A DNA stretch of 64,000 nucleotides from Phytomonospora sp040655735 (GCF_040655735.1 NZ_JBFAKK010000012.1:186001-250000), one strand, 5' to 3'; positions 1 to 8,301 are shown, counted from the first letter of the stretch. Notes: a model not told the origin generated them from the letters alone. Numbers and translations are program-made.

Positions 1-270
1 GAACGAACCGATCCCGCCCCCGGACCCGAGGACCGCGCCCTCAACGCCGATCTGGCGCAGCGGCTCTCGGCCTACCTGTGCCTGCTGCCCGAACGGCAGC
101 GCGAGATCCTGGTGCTGCGTATCGCCGTGGGCCTGTCCGCCGATGAGGTAGGTGAGGTGCTCGGCATGAGCGCGCCGCACGTGCGCGTCGCCCAGTCCCG
201 AGCCCTGGCGCGACTGCGCGCACTCGCGAGCGATTCCTTCGACCGAGGCTTCGGAGAGGTGGTGACATGA
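1..270 (+). CDS. ECF sigma factor, SigD-like (5' end outside window)
   Basis: The reading frame open from base 1 ends in TGA at 268-270 and encodes the C-terminal 89 residues of a sigma-70 family protein. The segment LPERQREILVLR followed by a helix-turn-helix (GLSADEVGEVLGMS, then HVRVAQSRALARLR) is region 4, which contacts the -35 element. Its stop overlaps the start of the next gene (ATGA), so the two are translationally coupled. Because that next gene looks like RsdA, the anti-sigma factor of mycobacterial SigD, I infer a SigD-group ECF factor. Region 2 lies upstream of the window, so the subgroup cannot be confirmed. Confidence 0.8.
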   Translation, partial: ERTDPAPGPEDRALNADLAQRLSAYLCLLPERQREILVLRIAVGLSADEVGEVLGMSAPHVRVAQSRALARLRALASDSFDRGFGEVVT

Positions 271-1034
271 ACGCCGACGACGACCGGCTCCTCGACGCCC
301 TCGCGCGCGGCGACGCCGAACCCTCCGCCGACAGCCTCGCGCCGATGCTCGCCGCCTGGCGCGAGGACATCGCCGCCGACCTCCCCGACTTCACCCTCGA
401 CGCGCCGCCCCCGGCTCCCCGCCGCTTCCGCCTCGCCATCGCCGCCGCGCTCGTGCTCGTCGCCGCCGCCTCCCTGGGATTCCTCGCCGCGAACGCCTCG
501 CCCGACAGTCCACTGTGGCCGCTCACCCGGCTGCTCGCCCCCGAACACGCCGCCGAGGAACTCGCCGACCGCAACGCCGAGACCCTCCTCGAAGACGCCC
601 GCCGAGCGCTCGCCGAGGGCGACGTCGCCGAGGTGCGGCGCCTGCTGTCCGAACTCGAAGGGCTGATCCCCACGCTCACCGACGAGGTCCACCGCGATCA
701 CCTGGTCAGTCAGGTCCTCGAACTGCGCGGGCAACTGCCCCCCGTCGAGCAGGAGCCCACCGAACAGCCCGAACTGATGGCGACCCCGCCGCCGCCCACC
801 GACGAGCCGGACGAGTCCGACCCGACCACGAAGCCGAAAGGCCCCAAACCGCCGATCCCGACGCCCGAGGACGGCGCCGACGACGAGCAGGGCGATGAGG
901 GCAAGGACCCCGAACCTCCCGTCCCGACCCTGCCCGGCGCGGGATGGCCGGGCGAGGGCTGGTCGGGCGAGGGCTGGTCGGGCGAGGACCTGCCGGTCAC
1001 ACTGCCGGGAATGCCGGACACGCCGTCGAAGTGA
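267..1034 (+). CDS. membrane anti-sigma factor, RsdA-like
   Basis: A 255-residue protein with an N-terminal segment DDDRLLDALARG that resembles the short SigD-binding region of mycobacterial RsdA, then one membrane helix at about residues 52-74 (rich in A/L/V). Residues 75-145 are a predicted helical region, followed by a long Pro/Asp/Glu-rich tail ending in short GWSGEG-type repeats. The topology fits a single-pass anti-sigma factor that holds its sigma factor at the membrane until proteolysis. It overlaps the sigma gene by 4 bases. RsdA assignment rests on context plus the short N-terminal motif; the tail is unlike any domain I know. Confidence 0.7.
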   Translation: MNADDDRLLDALARGDAEPSADSLAPMLAAWREDIAADLPDFTLDAPPPAPRRFRLAIAAALVLVAAASLGFLAANASPDSPLWPLTRLLAPEHAAEELADRNAETLLEDARRALAEGDVAEVRRLLSELEGLIPTLTDEVHRDHLVSQVLELRGQLPPVEQEPTEQPELMATPPPPTDEPDESDPTTKPKGPKPPIPTPEDGADDEQGDEGKDPEPPVPTLPGAGWPGEGWSGEGWSGEDLPVTLPGMPDTPSK

Positions 1035-1323
1035 GGCCCGGGCGCCGTGCGCCGGAAAAAAGCCCTTCGGGACTGTTGCGTTCCGTCCCGCCGCCGCGAT
1101 TTCACAGTGAGACCCGGACTTCACCCCGTCCGGGAGACGGTGGACGGGCTACCACCACTCCCGGCGCTCCGAGGCCCACCGGTTCGCCGCCATGTTCCGG
1201 TGCGGCCTCCCCGGAGGCGGGGCCCGTCGCACTCACCCCCGTCGACGGGTCCCGCCTCGCCAGCCCACCGCGGCACCGCCCAAGGGCCGCCGCGGTCCCG
1301 GCCGGGCGCATAGAGTCGACGGT

Positions 1324-2484
1324 GTGACTCTCTTGATCACCGATATCGGCGAACTCACCACCTGCGACCCGTCACTCGGCGAAGGCCCGACCGGCCTCCT
1401 GCGCGACGCGGCCCTGGTCATCGACGGCGGACGCGTCGCCTGGCTCGGACCGGCCGCCTCGGCACCCGCCGCCGACGAGGCCCTGTCGGCGCGGGGCGGC
1501 GCCGTGCTGCCCGGCTTCGTCGACAGCCACGCGCACCTGATCTTCGCCGGGGACCGCTCGGCGGAGTTCGCCGCGCGCATGGCCGGGGAGCCCTACCGGG
1601 CCGGCGGGATCCGCACCACCGTCGCCGCGACCCGCGCGGCCACCGACGAGGCCCTGCGCGCCAACGCCGCCCGGCACGTCGCCGAGGCCCTGCGCCAGGG
1701 CACCACCACGATCGAGATCAAGAGCGGCTACGGACTGTCCACTGAGGACGAGGCCCGCAGTCTGCGCATCGCCCGCGAGTTCACCGCCGAGACCACCTAC
1801 CTCGGCGCCCACGTCGTCCCCGCCGACACCGACCCGGCCGAATACGTCGCGCTCGCCGCCGGCGAGATGCTCGACGCCTGCGCCACCTACGCGAAGTGGG
1901 CCGACGTGTTCTGCGAGCGCGGCGCCTTCGACGAGGACGCCGCCCGCACGATCCTCACCGCCGCCGCGAAGAAGGGCCTCGCGCTGCGCGTGCACGCCAA
2001 CCAGCTCGGCGAGGGCCCCGGCGTGCGCCTGGCCGTCGAACTGGGCGCCGCCTCGGCCGACCACTGCACGTTCCTGTCGGACGCCGACGTCGACGCGCTC
2101 GCCGCATCGTCCACTGTGGCCACGCTGCTGCCGGGTGTGGAGTTCTCCACCAGGCAGCCGTATCCCGACGCGCGCCGGCTGATCGACGCGGGTGTCTCGG
2201 TGGCCATCGCCAGCGACTGCAACCCCGGATCCTGCTACACGTCGAGCATGCCGTTGATGATCGCCCTGGCCGTGCGGGAGATGCGGATGACCGTGCCGGA
2301 GGCGATCCTGGCGGCGACGGCGGGCGGCGCGCGGGCACTGCGGCGCGACGACGTCGGGCACCTGGGTGTCGGCGCGCGGGCCGATCTGTCCATTCTGGAC
2401 GCGCCGAGCGCCCTGCATCTGGCCTACCGGCCGGGTGTGCCGCTGGTGCGCAAGGTCGTACGGGGCGGCGAGGTCGTCGTCTAG
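1324..2484 (+). CDS. hutI: imidazolonepropionase
   Basis: HutI hydrolyses 4-imidazolone-5-propanoate to N-formimino-glutamate, the third step of histidine degradation, in the cytoplasm. The 386-residue length is usual. The metal-binding HAH is at residues 69-71 (VDSHAHLIFAGDRS), followed by the family segments GYGLSTEDEA, HANQLGEG, ADHCTFLS, LLPGVEFS and ASDCNPGS, all typical of the amidohydrolase fold of HutI. I chose the GTG at 1324 because it begins the conserved N-terminal strand; the open frame further upstream has no conserved content. No other hut gene is next to it. The stop overlaps the convergent gene by 4 bases (CTAG). Confidence 0.9.
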   Translation: MTLLITDIGELTTCDPSLGEGPTGLLRDAALVIDGGRVAWLGPAASAPAADEALSARGGAVLPGFVDSHAHLIFAGDRSAEFAARMAGEPYRAGGIRTTVAATRAATDEALRANAARHVAEALRQGTTTIEIKSGYGLSTEDEARSLRIAREFTAETTYLGAHVVPADTDPAEYVALAAGEMLDACATYAKWADVFCERGAFDEDAARTILTAAAKKGLALRVHANQLGEGPGVRLAVELGAASADHCTFLSDADVDALAASSTVATLLPGVEFSTRQPYPDARRLIDAGVSVAIASDCNPGSCYTSSMPLMIALAVREMRMTVPEAILAATAGGARALRRDDVGHLGVGARADLSILDAPSALHLAYRPGVPLVRKVVRGGEVVV

Positions 2485-2759
2485 AACTGGTCGGGGTCGG
2501 GACGGGGCTCGGGCGGCGGGGCCGGCGCGGGCGCCTCGGGCTTCTCGGCGGGTTCGACGGGTGCGAGGAGCTTCAGGCGGATGCCGATACCGGCCAGCAT
2601 GAGGCCGATTCCCAGCAGCGCGGCCGAGACGCTCTGCGGGTAGTCCTTGCCGAAGGTCGCCACCGCCGACCAGACCAGCGCGACGAACCCGAGGAAGAGC
2701 ATCAGGCCGGACAGCATGGTGATGTCGCGGGCGGTCTCGGGGCGTGTTCTCGAGGGCAT
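2481..2759 (-). CDS. small two-helix membrane protein
   Basis: A 92-residue protein with two hydrophobic segments, MLSGLMLFLGFVALVW and SVSAALLGIGLMLAGIGI, separated by a short polar loop, then a Pro/Ala/Glu-rich tail. I took the ATG at 2759 because the longer frame upstream is not hydrophobic and runs across the promoter region of the divergent gene. No function can be assigned. It ends tail-to-tail with hutI, sharing four bases. Confidence 0.6.
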   Translation of the reverse strand: MPSRTRPETARDITMLSGLMLFLGFVALVWSAVATFGKDYPQSVSAALLGIGLMLAGIGIRLKLLAPVEPAEKPEAPAPAPPPEPRPDPDQF

Positions 2760-2898
2760 GCAGGCAACATACCCGCTTCTCGCGAAGGCCCCCAAGATCA
2801 ACCGAACCGGTACATAGTGCTCCACAATGGACACTGTGCAGGTCGACGCGCGGTTCAGGGGTTCCTTTACGACCTCTTTAGGCGTAACCTCTGGCGTT

Positions 2899-3876
2899 AT
2901 GCCACCCTCGTCGCCTCGCCAGAGGCAGCGGGGAGGACGTCTGTTCACCGTGCTGTTCTGGTGCGGTGTGGGGCTGGCCCCGGTGGCGGCGGGAACGCTG
3001 CTGCTGGGCGATGGTGGGGGCCCGTCGCGCACGTCCGTCCTGCTCGCCGTGTCCTCGATCGTCCTCATCGGACTGTCCATCGGATTGCGCAGTGATCCGC
3101 AGATCGTCTACGTGGAGCTCAGCGACGAGATCGCCCAGGTCCGCTACGAGTTCACCGACGCCGACGAGGCCGCCCGGCAGGCCATCGTCCGCGCCCGCAC
3201 CGAGACCCGCGACCTCAAACTCGTCGTCGACGACCTGTGCGCGCGCCTGGTCGGCACCGCCCAGCAGACCCGCGACGCCCTCGACACCCGCACCGGGCAG
3301 CAACCGCTCATGCGCGCCGTCCCGGCGAACCTGCCCCGCCGCACCCCCGGCGACGACCGGCGCCCGCGCCACGCCGCCGCCGACGAGGAGCCCGAGATCC
3401 AGCTGGCGGCCAACCTCGGGTCGGTCGTCTCGCACACCACCGAGCGCGTCTCGGTGACCCGGCGGGAGACCACGCATTCCCCGACGCCGTACCGCAACCC
3501 GGTCACCTACGGCTCCGAGGCCGCGCCCGTCGTCCCCTCGCCCGACCCCCGGCGCACCCGCTTGCCGTCGCGCCCGCGCCACCCCGCCGACGATCCCGTC
3601 GCGGAGGGCTGGATAGCGGCGCTGCGAGAGACCGAGCGGCAGGCGGCGCGCGAGCCGGAGCAGTCGAAGTTCGACACCGGCCAGTTCTGGCGCGGTCCCG
3701 ACAGCGAGTACCGCAGCCCCTCCCGCTACGCCGAACCCGCCCCCCGCGTATACCGCACCGAGGAGCGCAGCGCCGAGGTCCACTTCGGACACCGGCAGAC
3801 CTTCGGCGAGCCCTACCGCGAGACCGAGGGCGAGGCGCAGCACTGGGACTACGGCCGCCGAAGCCACCCGGGCTGA
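2899..3876 (+). CDS. conserved membrane protein with long cytoplasmic tail
   Basis: Starting at ATG 2899 (MPPSSPRQRQ) the 325-residue protein has two membrane helices at about residues 17-37 and 44-64, then a segment IVYVELSDEIAQVRYEFTDA and a helical stretch to about residue 140. The last 180 residues are Arg/Pro/Glu-rich and look disordered. An earlier in-frame ATG at 2827 is possible, but its extra 24 residues look like untranslated leader. I do not recognise the family; an envelope-associated scaffold is one guess. It is followed by the promoter of the tRNA-like RNA. Confidence 0.6.
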   Translation: MPPSSPRQRQRGGRLFTVLFWCGVGLAPVAAGTLLLGDGGGPSRTSVLLAVSSIVLIGLSIGLRSDPQIVYVELSDEIAQVRYEFTDADEAARQAIVRARTETRDLKLVVDDLCARLVGTAQQTRDALDTRTGQQPLMRAVPANLPRRTPGDDRRPRHAAADEEPEIQLAANLGSVVSHTTERVSVTRRETTHSPTPYRNPVTYGSEAAPVVPSPDPRRTRLPSRPRHPADDPVAEGWIAALRETERQAAREPEQSKFDTGQFWRGPDSEYRSPSRYAEPAPRVYRTEERSAEVHFGHRQTFGEPYRETEGEAQHWDYGRRSHPG

Positions 3877-3900
3877 GCGGGCACGGTCGCCGATAGCCGC

Positions 3901-3929
3901 TTGTCGGACGGACCCGAGGTCCCTACCCT
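3901..3929 (+). promoter_or_regulatory. sigma-70-type promoter of the tRNA-like RNA
   Basis: TTGTCG at 3901-3906 and TACCCT at 3924-3929 are separated by 17 bases, a good housekeeping-type promoter. Transcription would begin near 3936, immediately before a perfect palindrome and about 30 bases before the tRNA-like fold. Confidence 0.6.
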
Positions 3930-3937
3930 GAGCCGAA

Positions 3938-3959
3938 GCGGGACCGCGCGCGGTCCCGC
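3938..3959. repeat. 22-base perfect palindrome in the RNA leader
   Basis: GCGGGACCGCG is followed directly by its reverse complement. In the predicted transcript it sits at the 5' end, before the tRNA-like body. It could be a processing signal, a leader hairpin, or the end of the upstream transcript; there is no T-tract after it. Confidence 0.6.
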
Positions 3960-3966
3960 AGGCTGC

Positions 3967-4083
3967 GGTGCCGTGGCAGAGCGGCCCAATGCGATCGACG
4001 CGGGGAGGTCCCCCCACGTCGAGTGATGGGGACGGGGCGGGCCTGCCCCTAACCGTCCGCGGGTTCGAATCCCGTCGGCACCG
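3967..4083 (+). tRNA. serine-tRNA-like RNA with extended anticodon arm
   Basis: Acceptor strands GGTGCCG (3967-3973) and CGGCACC (4076-4082) pair fully, with discriminator G at 4083 and no encoded CCA. The D arm (GCA 3976-3978 with TGC 3990-3992, loop containing GAGCGGCC) and T arm (GCGGG, TTCGAAT, CCCGT at 4059-4075) are normal. The anticodon arm is not: TCGACG (3995-4000) pairs with CGTCGA (4017-4022), then after one C/A mismatch GGGG (4002-4005) pairs with CCCC (4012-4015), leaving loop AGGTCC. The variable arm is long: GGAC/GTCC outside and GGGGC/GCCCC inside. G73, the long variable arm and the D-loop are serine-tRNA traits, but the arm should not decode normally. Confidence 0.6.
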
Positions 4084-4107
4084 CAGCCGCCCCGAGCTCC
4101 GGCACCG

Positions 4108-5259
4108 TCACTTGTCGATGTCCCCCACCACGAAGAACATCGACCCCAGCACCGCCACCAGGTCCGGCACCAGGCACCCCACCAGCAGCGTCGACAGCGC
4201 CTGCACGTTCGCGTACGACGCCGTCCGCAGCTTCAGCCGCCACGGCGTCTTCTCCCCGCGCGACACCAGGTAGTACCCGTTGATCCCCAGCGGGTTCTCC
4301 GTCCACGCGTACGTGTGCCCCTCGGGCGCCTTCACGACCTTCGGCAGCCGCGTGTTCACCGGCCCGGTCAGCGTGTCGACGCGCGCGAGGCACTGCTCGG
4401 CCAAGTCGAGCGACACGTACACCTGATCCAGCAGGCACTCGAAGCGCGCGTGGCAGTCCCCGGCGGTCCGCGTCACCACGGGCACGTCGAGCTCGCCGTA
4501 GGCGAGGTAGGGCTCGTCGCGGCGCAGGTCGAAGTCGAGCCCGGATGCCCGCGCGACCGGCCCGCTCACCCCGTAGGCGGCGGCCTTCTCGGCCGACAGC
4601 ACCCCGACGCCGACGGTGCGCGCCAGGAAGATCTCGTTGCGCCGGATGATCGTGTCCAGGTCGGGCATCCGCCGACGGACTTCCCCGATCGCCTGCCGCG
4701 CACGGGAAGTCCAGCCCGCCGGCACCTCCTCCTTCAACCCGCCGATCCGGTTGAACATGAAGTGCATGCGCCCGCCGGCGACCTCCTCGAACACCGCCTG
4801 CAGGGTCTCGCGCTCGCGGAACGCGTAGAACACCGGCGTGATCGCGCCGATCTCCAGCGGGTAGGACCCGAGGAACATCAGGTGGTTGAGCACCCGGTTC
4901 AGCTCGGCCAGTGCCGTGCGCAGCCACACCGCGCGCTCGGGCACCTCGATGCCCATCAGGCGCTCGACGGCCAGCGCGACGCCCAGCTCCGAGCAGAACG
5001 CCGACAGCCAGTCGTGCCGGTTGGCGAGCATGAGGATCTGCCGGTAGTCGCGCACCTCGAACAGCTTCTCGGCGCCGCGGTGCATGTACCCGACGACGGG
5101 CTCGCACGCGGTCACGCGCTCCCCGTCGAGGTGCAGCTTGAGGCGCAGCACCCCGTGCGTCGACGGGTGCTGCGGCCCGATGTTGAGCACCATCTCGGTG
5201 GTGTCGAGCTGCTCGGCGCCCGCTCCGACGCCGACGGTCATCTCCCGCGCTGTGGCCAT
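4108..5259 (-). CDS. nuoD: NADH-quinone oxidoreductase subunit D (stand-alone copy)
   Basis: A 383-residue member of the NuoD/NDUFS2 family, the 49-kDa subunit that lines the quinone pocket of complex I. Typical segments are NIGPQHPSTHGVLRL near residue 27, GYMHRGAEKL, NRHDWLSAFCSELG, FMFNRIGG and a C-terminus ending VVGDIDK, as in true NuoD. No other nuo subunit gene is nearby, so this is an isolated copy as found in several actinomycetes; whether it enters complex I or a related enzyme is unknown. It starts 2 bases after the stop of the methyltransferase gene and ends tail-to-tail with the tRNA-like gene. Confidence 0.85.
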   Translation of the reverse strand: MATAREMTVGVGAGAEQLDTTEMVLNIGPQHPSTHGVLRLKLHLDGERVTACEPVVGYMHRGAEKLFEVRDYRQILMLANRHDWLSAFCSELGVALAVERLMGIEVPERAVWLRTALAELNRVLNHLMFLGSYPLEIGAITPVFYAFRERETLQAVFEEVAGGRMHFMFNRIGGLKEEVPAGWTSRARQAIGEVRRRMPDLDTIIRRNEIFLARTVGVGVLSAEKAAAYGVSGPVARASGLDFDLRRDEPYLAYGELDVPVVTRTAGDCHARFECLLDQVYVSLDLAEQCLARVDTLTGPVNTRLPKVVKAPEGHTYAWTENPLGINGYYLVSRGEKTPWRLKLRTASYANVQALSTLLVGCLVPDLVAVLGSMFFVVGDIDK

Positions 5260-5261
5260 GC

Positions 5262-6257
5262 TCAGCAACTTACTCGCTGGAGCAGCCACCAGTGCGCTCC
5301 CAATCCGTACGGATCGGTCAGTTCGGCGACCTCGCCGACCCGCGCGAGCGCCCGCAGGTACCCCGCCGGGTCCTGCGAGGCCATCGCCAGCGGCGGCCGC
5401 TCGGCGCTGAAACCCAGTTCCCGCAGGGCTTCGCGCTGGCGGGCGAGGCTGGTGGTGCGGGCGCCCGCGGCGACTCCGGCGGCGGCGACGGCGTCCATGG
5501 CGACGTGCGCGGTGATGTCGCGCGACCCGTCGGGGACCGGGGGCAGTTCGCGCCCGGCGGCGAAGCCGGCGAGCGTCCCGAAGGGCGGCCGGTGGGTCCG
5601 CGTGTGTCCATAGTCGACGGCTAGTGCGACTCCGCGCTTCACCGTGGACACGATTCCGGCCCAGGCAAGGTCGCGGGGCCTGCCGATCTCGGCGCGCTGG
5701 CCCGGCTCCGACAGCGGCCACCACGTCGACAGCCACTCGTCGTCGACGGCCTCGCCGGTCGTGGTCGCACCCGAGACCGGGTCGACCAGCTCGGCGCACA
5801 CGCGCCCGCCCTCGTCGACGGTCGCGACGTCCAGCGGCACGTTGTCGAGCCACTCGCACGCCAGCACCGCCCCGGTGACCCGCGACGGCGGCAGGTCGCG
5901 CCACTCGATGCGCGGGTCGAGCCCGACAGGCCGGTGGCGCAGCTCGACGCAGACGGGCCGCAGCCGGTCGGCGAAGGACTTGTCCACAGGGTTATCCACA
6001 GAGTTGTCCACAGGGTCTGTGGACAACGCGAGCACCGCCGACAGCAGCTCCCCGGAACCCGCGCCGATGTCGACGACCGTCAGCTCCTCGGGATGCCCCA
6101 GCGCAGCGTCGACCCGCCGCAGCACGCGCACGATCGCCTCGGCGAACACCGCCGACCGGTTGGCGCTCGTCGCGAAATGATCGGCCGGACGGTGCCGCCG
6201 GTAGAAGCCGTCGATGCCGTACAGCGCCTCCTGGATGGCCTTGCGCCACGTCGTCAC
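5262..6257 (-). CDS. SAM-dependent methyltransferase, MidA/NDUFAF7 type
   Basis: A 331-residue protein with the SAM motif VVDIGAGSGELLSAVLAL, then ACEWLDNVPLD (post-motif acidic residue), GVALAVDYGH, and a C-terminal QREALRELGF. This layout matches the MidA/NDUFAF7 family, whose human member methylates an arginine of the complex I subunit NDUFS2. The next gene, two bases downstream, encodes the bacterial NDUFS2 homologue, which supports the assignment. I chose GTG 6257 because it gives MTTWRKAIQEALYG, the usual N-terminus; GTG 6263 is an alternative. The stretch PVDNSVDNPVDKSF is an unusual Asp/Val/Asn insertion encoded by DnaA boxes. Confidence 0.75.
   Translation of the reverse strand: MTTWRKAIQEALYGIDGFYRRHRPADHFATSANRSAVFAEAIVRVLRRVDAALGHPEELTVVDIGAGSGELLSAVLALSTDPVDNSVDNPVDKSFADRLRPVCVELRHRPVGLDPRIEWRDLPPSRVTGAVLACEWLDNVPLDVATVDEGGRVCAELVDPVSGATTTGEAVDDEWLSTWWPLSEPGQRAEIGRPRDLAWAGIVSTVKRGVALAVDYGHTRTHRPPFGTLAGFAAGRELPPVPDGSRDITAHVAMDAVAAAGVAAGARTTSLARQREALRELGFSAERPPLAMASQDPAGYLRALARVGEVAELTDPYGLGAHWWLLQRVSC
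5980..6026. promoter_or_regulatory. cluster of four DnaA boxes inside a coding region
   Basis: TTGTCCACA at 5980-5988, TTATCCACA at 5992-6000, TTGTCCACA at 6004-6012 and the inverted TGTGGACAA at 6018-6026. The first three begin exactly 12 bases apart. TTGTCCACA is the preferred DnaA box in high-GC actinomycetes. Clusters away from oriC can titrate DnaA. Confidence 0.7.
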
Positions 6258-6312
6258 CGCCACACCGGGGAGTCTGGCAGGCTTGCCGTACCCCACGCGA
6301 AGGGCGGTGGCG

Positions 6313-7341
6313 ATGCCCGGCCACGAAGGTCTCCTCGACACCCTCGCGCGCGCCGACCGGCTCGCCCTGGCCGCGCACCTGCGCATCCCCGACCAGCCCG
6401 TCCGCGACGCCCTGGTCGAACTGCGCGGGCACCTGCGCGAACTCGCCGGAGCGGTCGCCGCGCGCCGACACCGCCTGCGCCCCGGTTTAACGGGCCTCGG
6501 ACTGGTGGCCCTGGTCGCCGCGGCCTTCGCCGTGCCGGGCCCCTGGTTCGTGCTCTTCCCCCTGGCGGCGGTGCTCGGCCTGACCGGCTGGGCGCTGCGC
6601 GCACGCTCGAAGCCCGGCGTTCCGGATGTCGACCTGACCGTCCGCGACGTCCCCGTCCCCGCCACCGACGACCCTCGTACGCTCGTCACCGCCCTCGCCG
6701 AGGCCGTCACGTCGGTCACGGCCGAGACCCTGACCTGGCGCGTCACCCCCACCAAGGCCCGCGCCCCCGCGCCCCTGTCGGTCCACGCCGACGCCTGCAC
6801 GGCTCGAATCGGCGCCCTCCTCGACGGCGAGGACGTCGCCGTCCCTCCACTGGAGCCCGACCCCCAGGTCGCCGCCGGCCTGCGCACCGCCCTCCCATGG
6901 ATCCACGCCCTCGTCCACGAGGCCCACGCAGAGTGGAGCCGCGACCCGACGCGGGGAACGCGCAGGCTCGCGCACATGGACGCGGCTTACCGGCTCGTCG
7001 CACGCCACACCCCTCCCGCACCCACGACCACGGGAACCACCGTCGCCGACCTCGCCGGCGCGCTCGCCTGGACCGCGCTCCCGGCGGCCGCCACCGTGAG
7101 CCCCTGGCCCGTCGCCGCCGGACTCGCCGCGGTGGCGGCCGGGCTCGCCTACCTCGCCGTGCTCCCCGTCGGCCCCGACGACTGCCCGGGGGCCGCCTCC
7201 TTCGCGCGCGGCTGCGACAGCGGCGTGCTCGCCGTCGAGGCGGCCCGCAAGGCCGAGGAGGTCGCGGAGACCGTCGCCGAGCCGGTGTCGAGGGAGCTGC
7301 TGCGGGTTCGGGATCTGTTGCGGGGGCGGCGAAGGACGTAA
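6313..7341 (+). CDS. lineage-specific membrane protein, cluster gene 1
   Basis: A 342-residue protein with an N-terminal helical region (LLDTLARADRLALAAHL), a membrane hairpin at about residues 58-97, a central soluble domain of about 130 residues, a second membrane hairpin near residues 245-285 and a helical tail. ATG 6313 was taken as start; GTG 6307 is also possible. The same plan of soluble head, hairpin, soluble domain, hairpin recurs in the next two genes, although direct sequence similarity to them is low. I do not recognise a family. Confidence 0.6.
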   Translation: MPGHEGLLDTLARADRLALAAHLRIPDQPVRDALVELRGHLRELAGAVAARRHRLRPGLTGLGLVALVAAAFAVPGPWFVLFPLAAVLGLTGWALRARSKPGVPDVDLTVRDVPVPATDDPRTLVTALAEAVTSVTAETLTWRVTPTKARAPAPLSVHADACTARIGALLDGEDVAVPPLEPDPQVAAGLRTALPWIHALVHEAHAEWSRDPTRGTRRLAHMDAAYRLVARHTPPAPTTTGTTVADLAGALAWTALPAAATVSPWPVAAGLAAVAAGLAYLAVLPVGPDDCPGAASFARGCDSGVLAVEAARKAEEVAETVAEPVSRELLRVRDLLRGRRRT

Positions 7342-7374
7342 GCTGCGAGCGCCCACTCCGCCTTGCCCAGGACG

Positions 7375-8301
7375 GTGCCCATGCACGACCTCGCCCTCGC
7401 CGACGCCTGCGCGCGCGCCGCCATCGAGCGGCTCGACGCGCCGGAGGCCGATCCGCGCTCGGTCGCCCTGCGCGCGACGCTGGAGGAGCTGCGGGGGCGG
7501 CTGGCGAGATCCGCCCGGATCAGGTCCTTGCGCATCCGGTGCGTCGCGGCGGTCGCGGCGCTCGCCGTCCCGGTCCTGCCGACCTCGCGTCAAGGGCGCG
7601 CGCACGTCCGTTCCCGGCAGCCCGAGGCGCCCGGCGGGCTGAAAGACCTCGCCGACGAGGTCGCCGGCATCCTCCAGGGCCTGGGAATCCTGGCCGGCCG
7701 ACGTGCCCGGGTCCGCGTCGCGCACGCCGAGGTCGCCGCCGCCCGCGTCTGGAGCCTCGTCCACGGCGGCCCGCTGTTTCCCGTCGGGGAGAGCGAGCCC
7801 GGCCCCTGGCAGCCGAGGGCGTCGCGGCAGGAGGCCAAGCGCCTGCGGGAAGCCGCCGAGAGGCTGCACACCCTGATCCACCTCACCTGCGACGAGGCGG
7901 CCGCCGCCGACGATCCCGACGAGATCATCCACCGGCTCGCCCGCCTCGACGCGGCCCACCGCGGCCTCGGCGTCGCGGCGGAGCTGCTGCGGGGACGGCT
8001 GCCCGGGTGGGCGCGGGCGATGGTGCTCGCGATCCTGCCGGTGTATGTGGGCCTCGCGGCCGCGCTGGCCCCGTACATGCTCGGGATGGTCTTCGGACTC
8101 CTCGTCGTCTCCGCCGGCCAGAGAGTCAGGCAGCAGGCCTGCCCGAACCCGAACTTCACATGGTCGGTGGCGGCCGAACACGCCGGTGTGCTCACCGAGG
8201 TCGAAAGGGTCTTGGCGGCCGTTTCCCGCCTGCCCGCCGCCCGTGCGACCGCCGAACTCGCCGCCGCCCGCGAACTGCTGCGCTCGACCGGAGGCACGTA
8301 G
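7375..8301 (+). CDS. lineage-specific membrane protein, cluster gene 2
   Basis: About 308 residues from GTG 7375; ATG 7381 is an alternative. It shares with the next gene the N-terminal ADACARA motif, the segment RSRQPE, LQGLGILAGR, AHAE, WSLVHGGPL and a late PNPNF/PDPNL segment, so the two are clear paralogues. Hydrophobic stretches lie near residues 52-66 and 222-250. The first hydrophobic pair is shorter than in its paralogue, suggesting partial loss of one helix. Its stop TAG is immediately followed by the GTG of the next gene. Function unknown. Confidence 0.6.
   Translation: MPMHDLALADACARAAIERLDAPEADPRSVALRATLEELRGRLARSARIRSLRIRCVAAVAALAVPVLPTSRQGRAHVRSRQPEAPGGLKDLADEVAGILQGLGILAGRRARVRVAHAEVAAARVWSLVHGGPLFPVGESEPGPWQPRASRQEAKRLREAAERLHTLIHLTCDEAAAADDPDEIIHRLARLDAAHRGLGVAAELLRGRLPGWARAMVLAILPVYVGLAAALAPYMLGMVFGLLVVSAGQRVRQQACPNPNFTWSVAAEHAGVLTEVERVLAAVSRLPAARATAELAAARELLRSTGGT

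Noticed and set aside
72..1124. Long minus-strand open frame over the anti-sigma gene
   Set aside because: It is a shadow of the plus-strand gene: Gly/Arg-rich with no domain, and the plus strand has RsdA features.
3967..4083. Ordinary tRNA reading of the cloverleaf
   Set aside because: No 7-base anticodon loop can be placed; the arm is continuous helix except one mismatch, so I do not name an anticodon.
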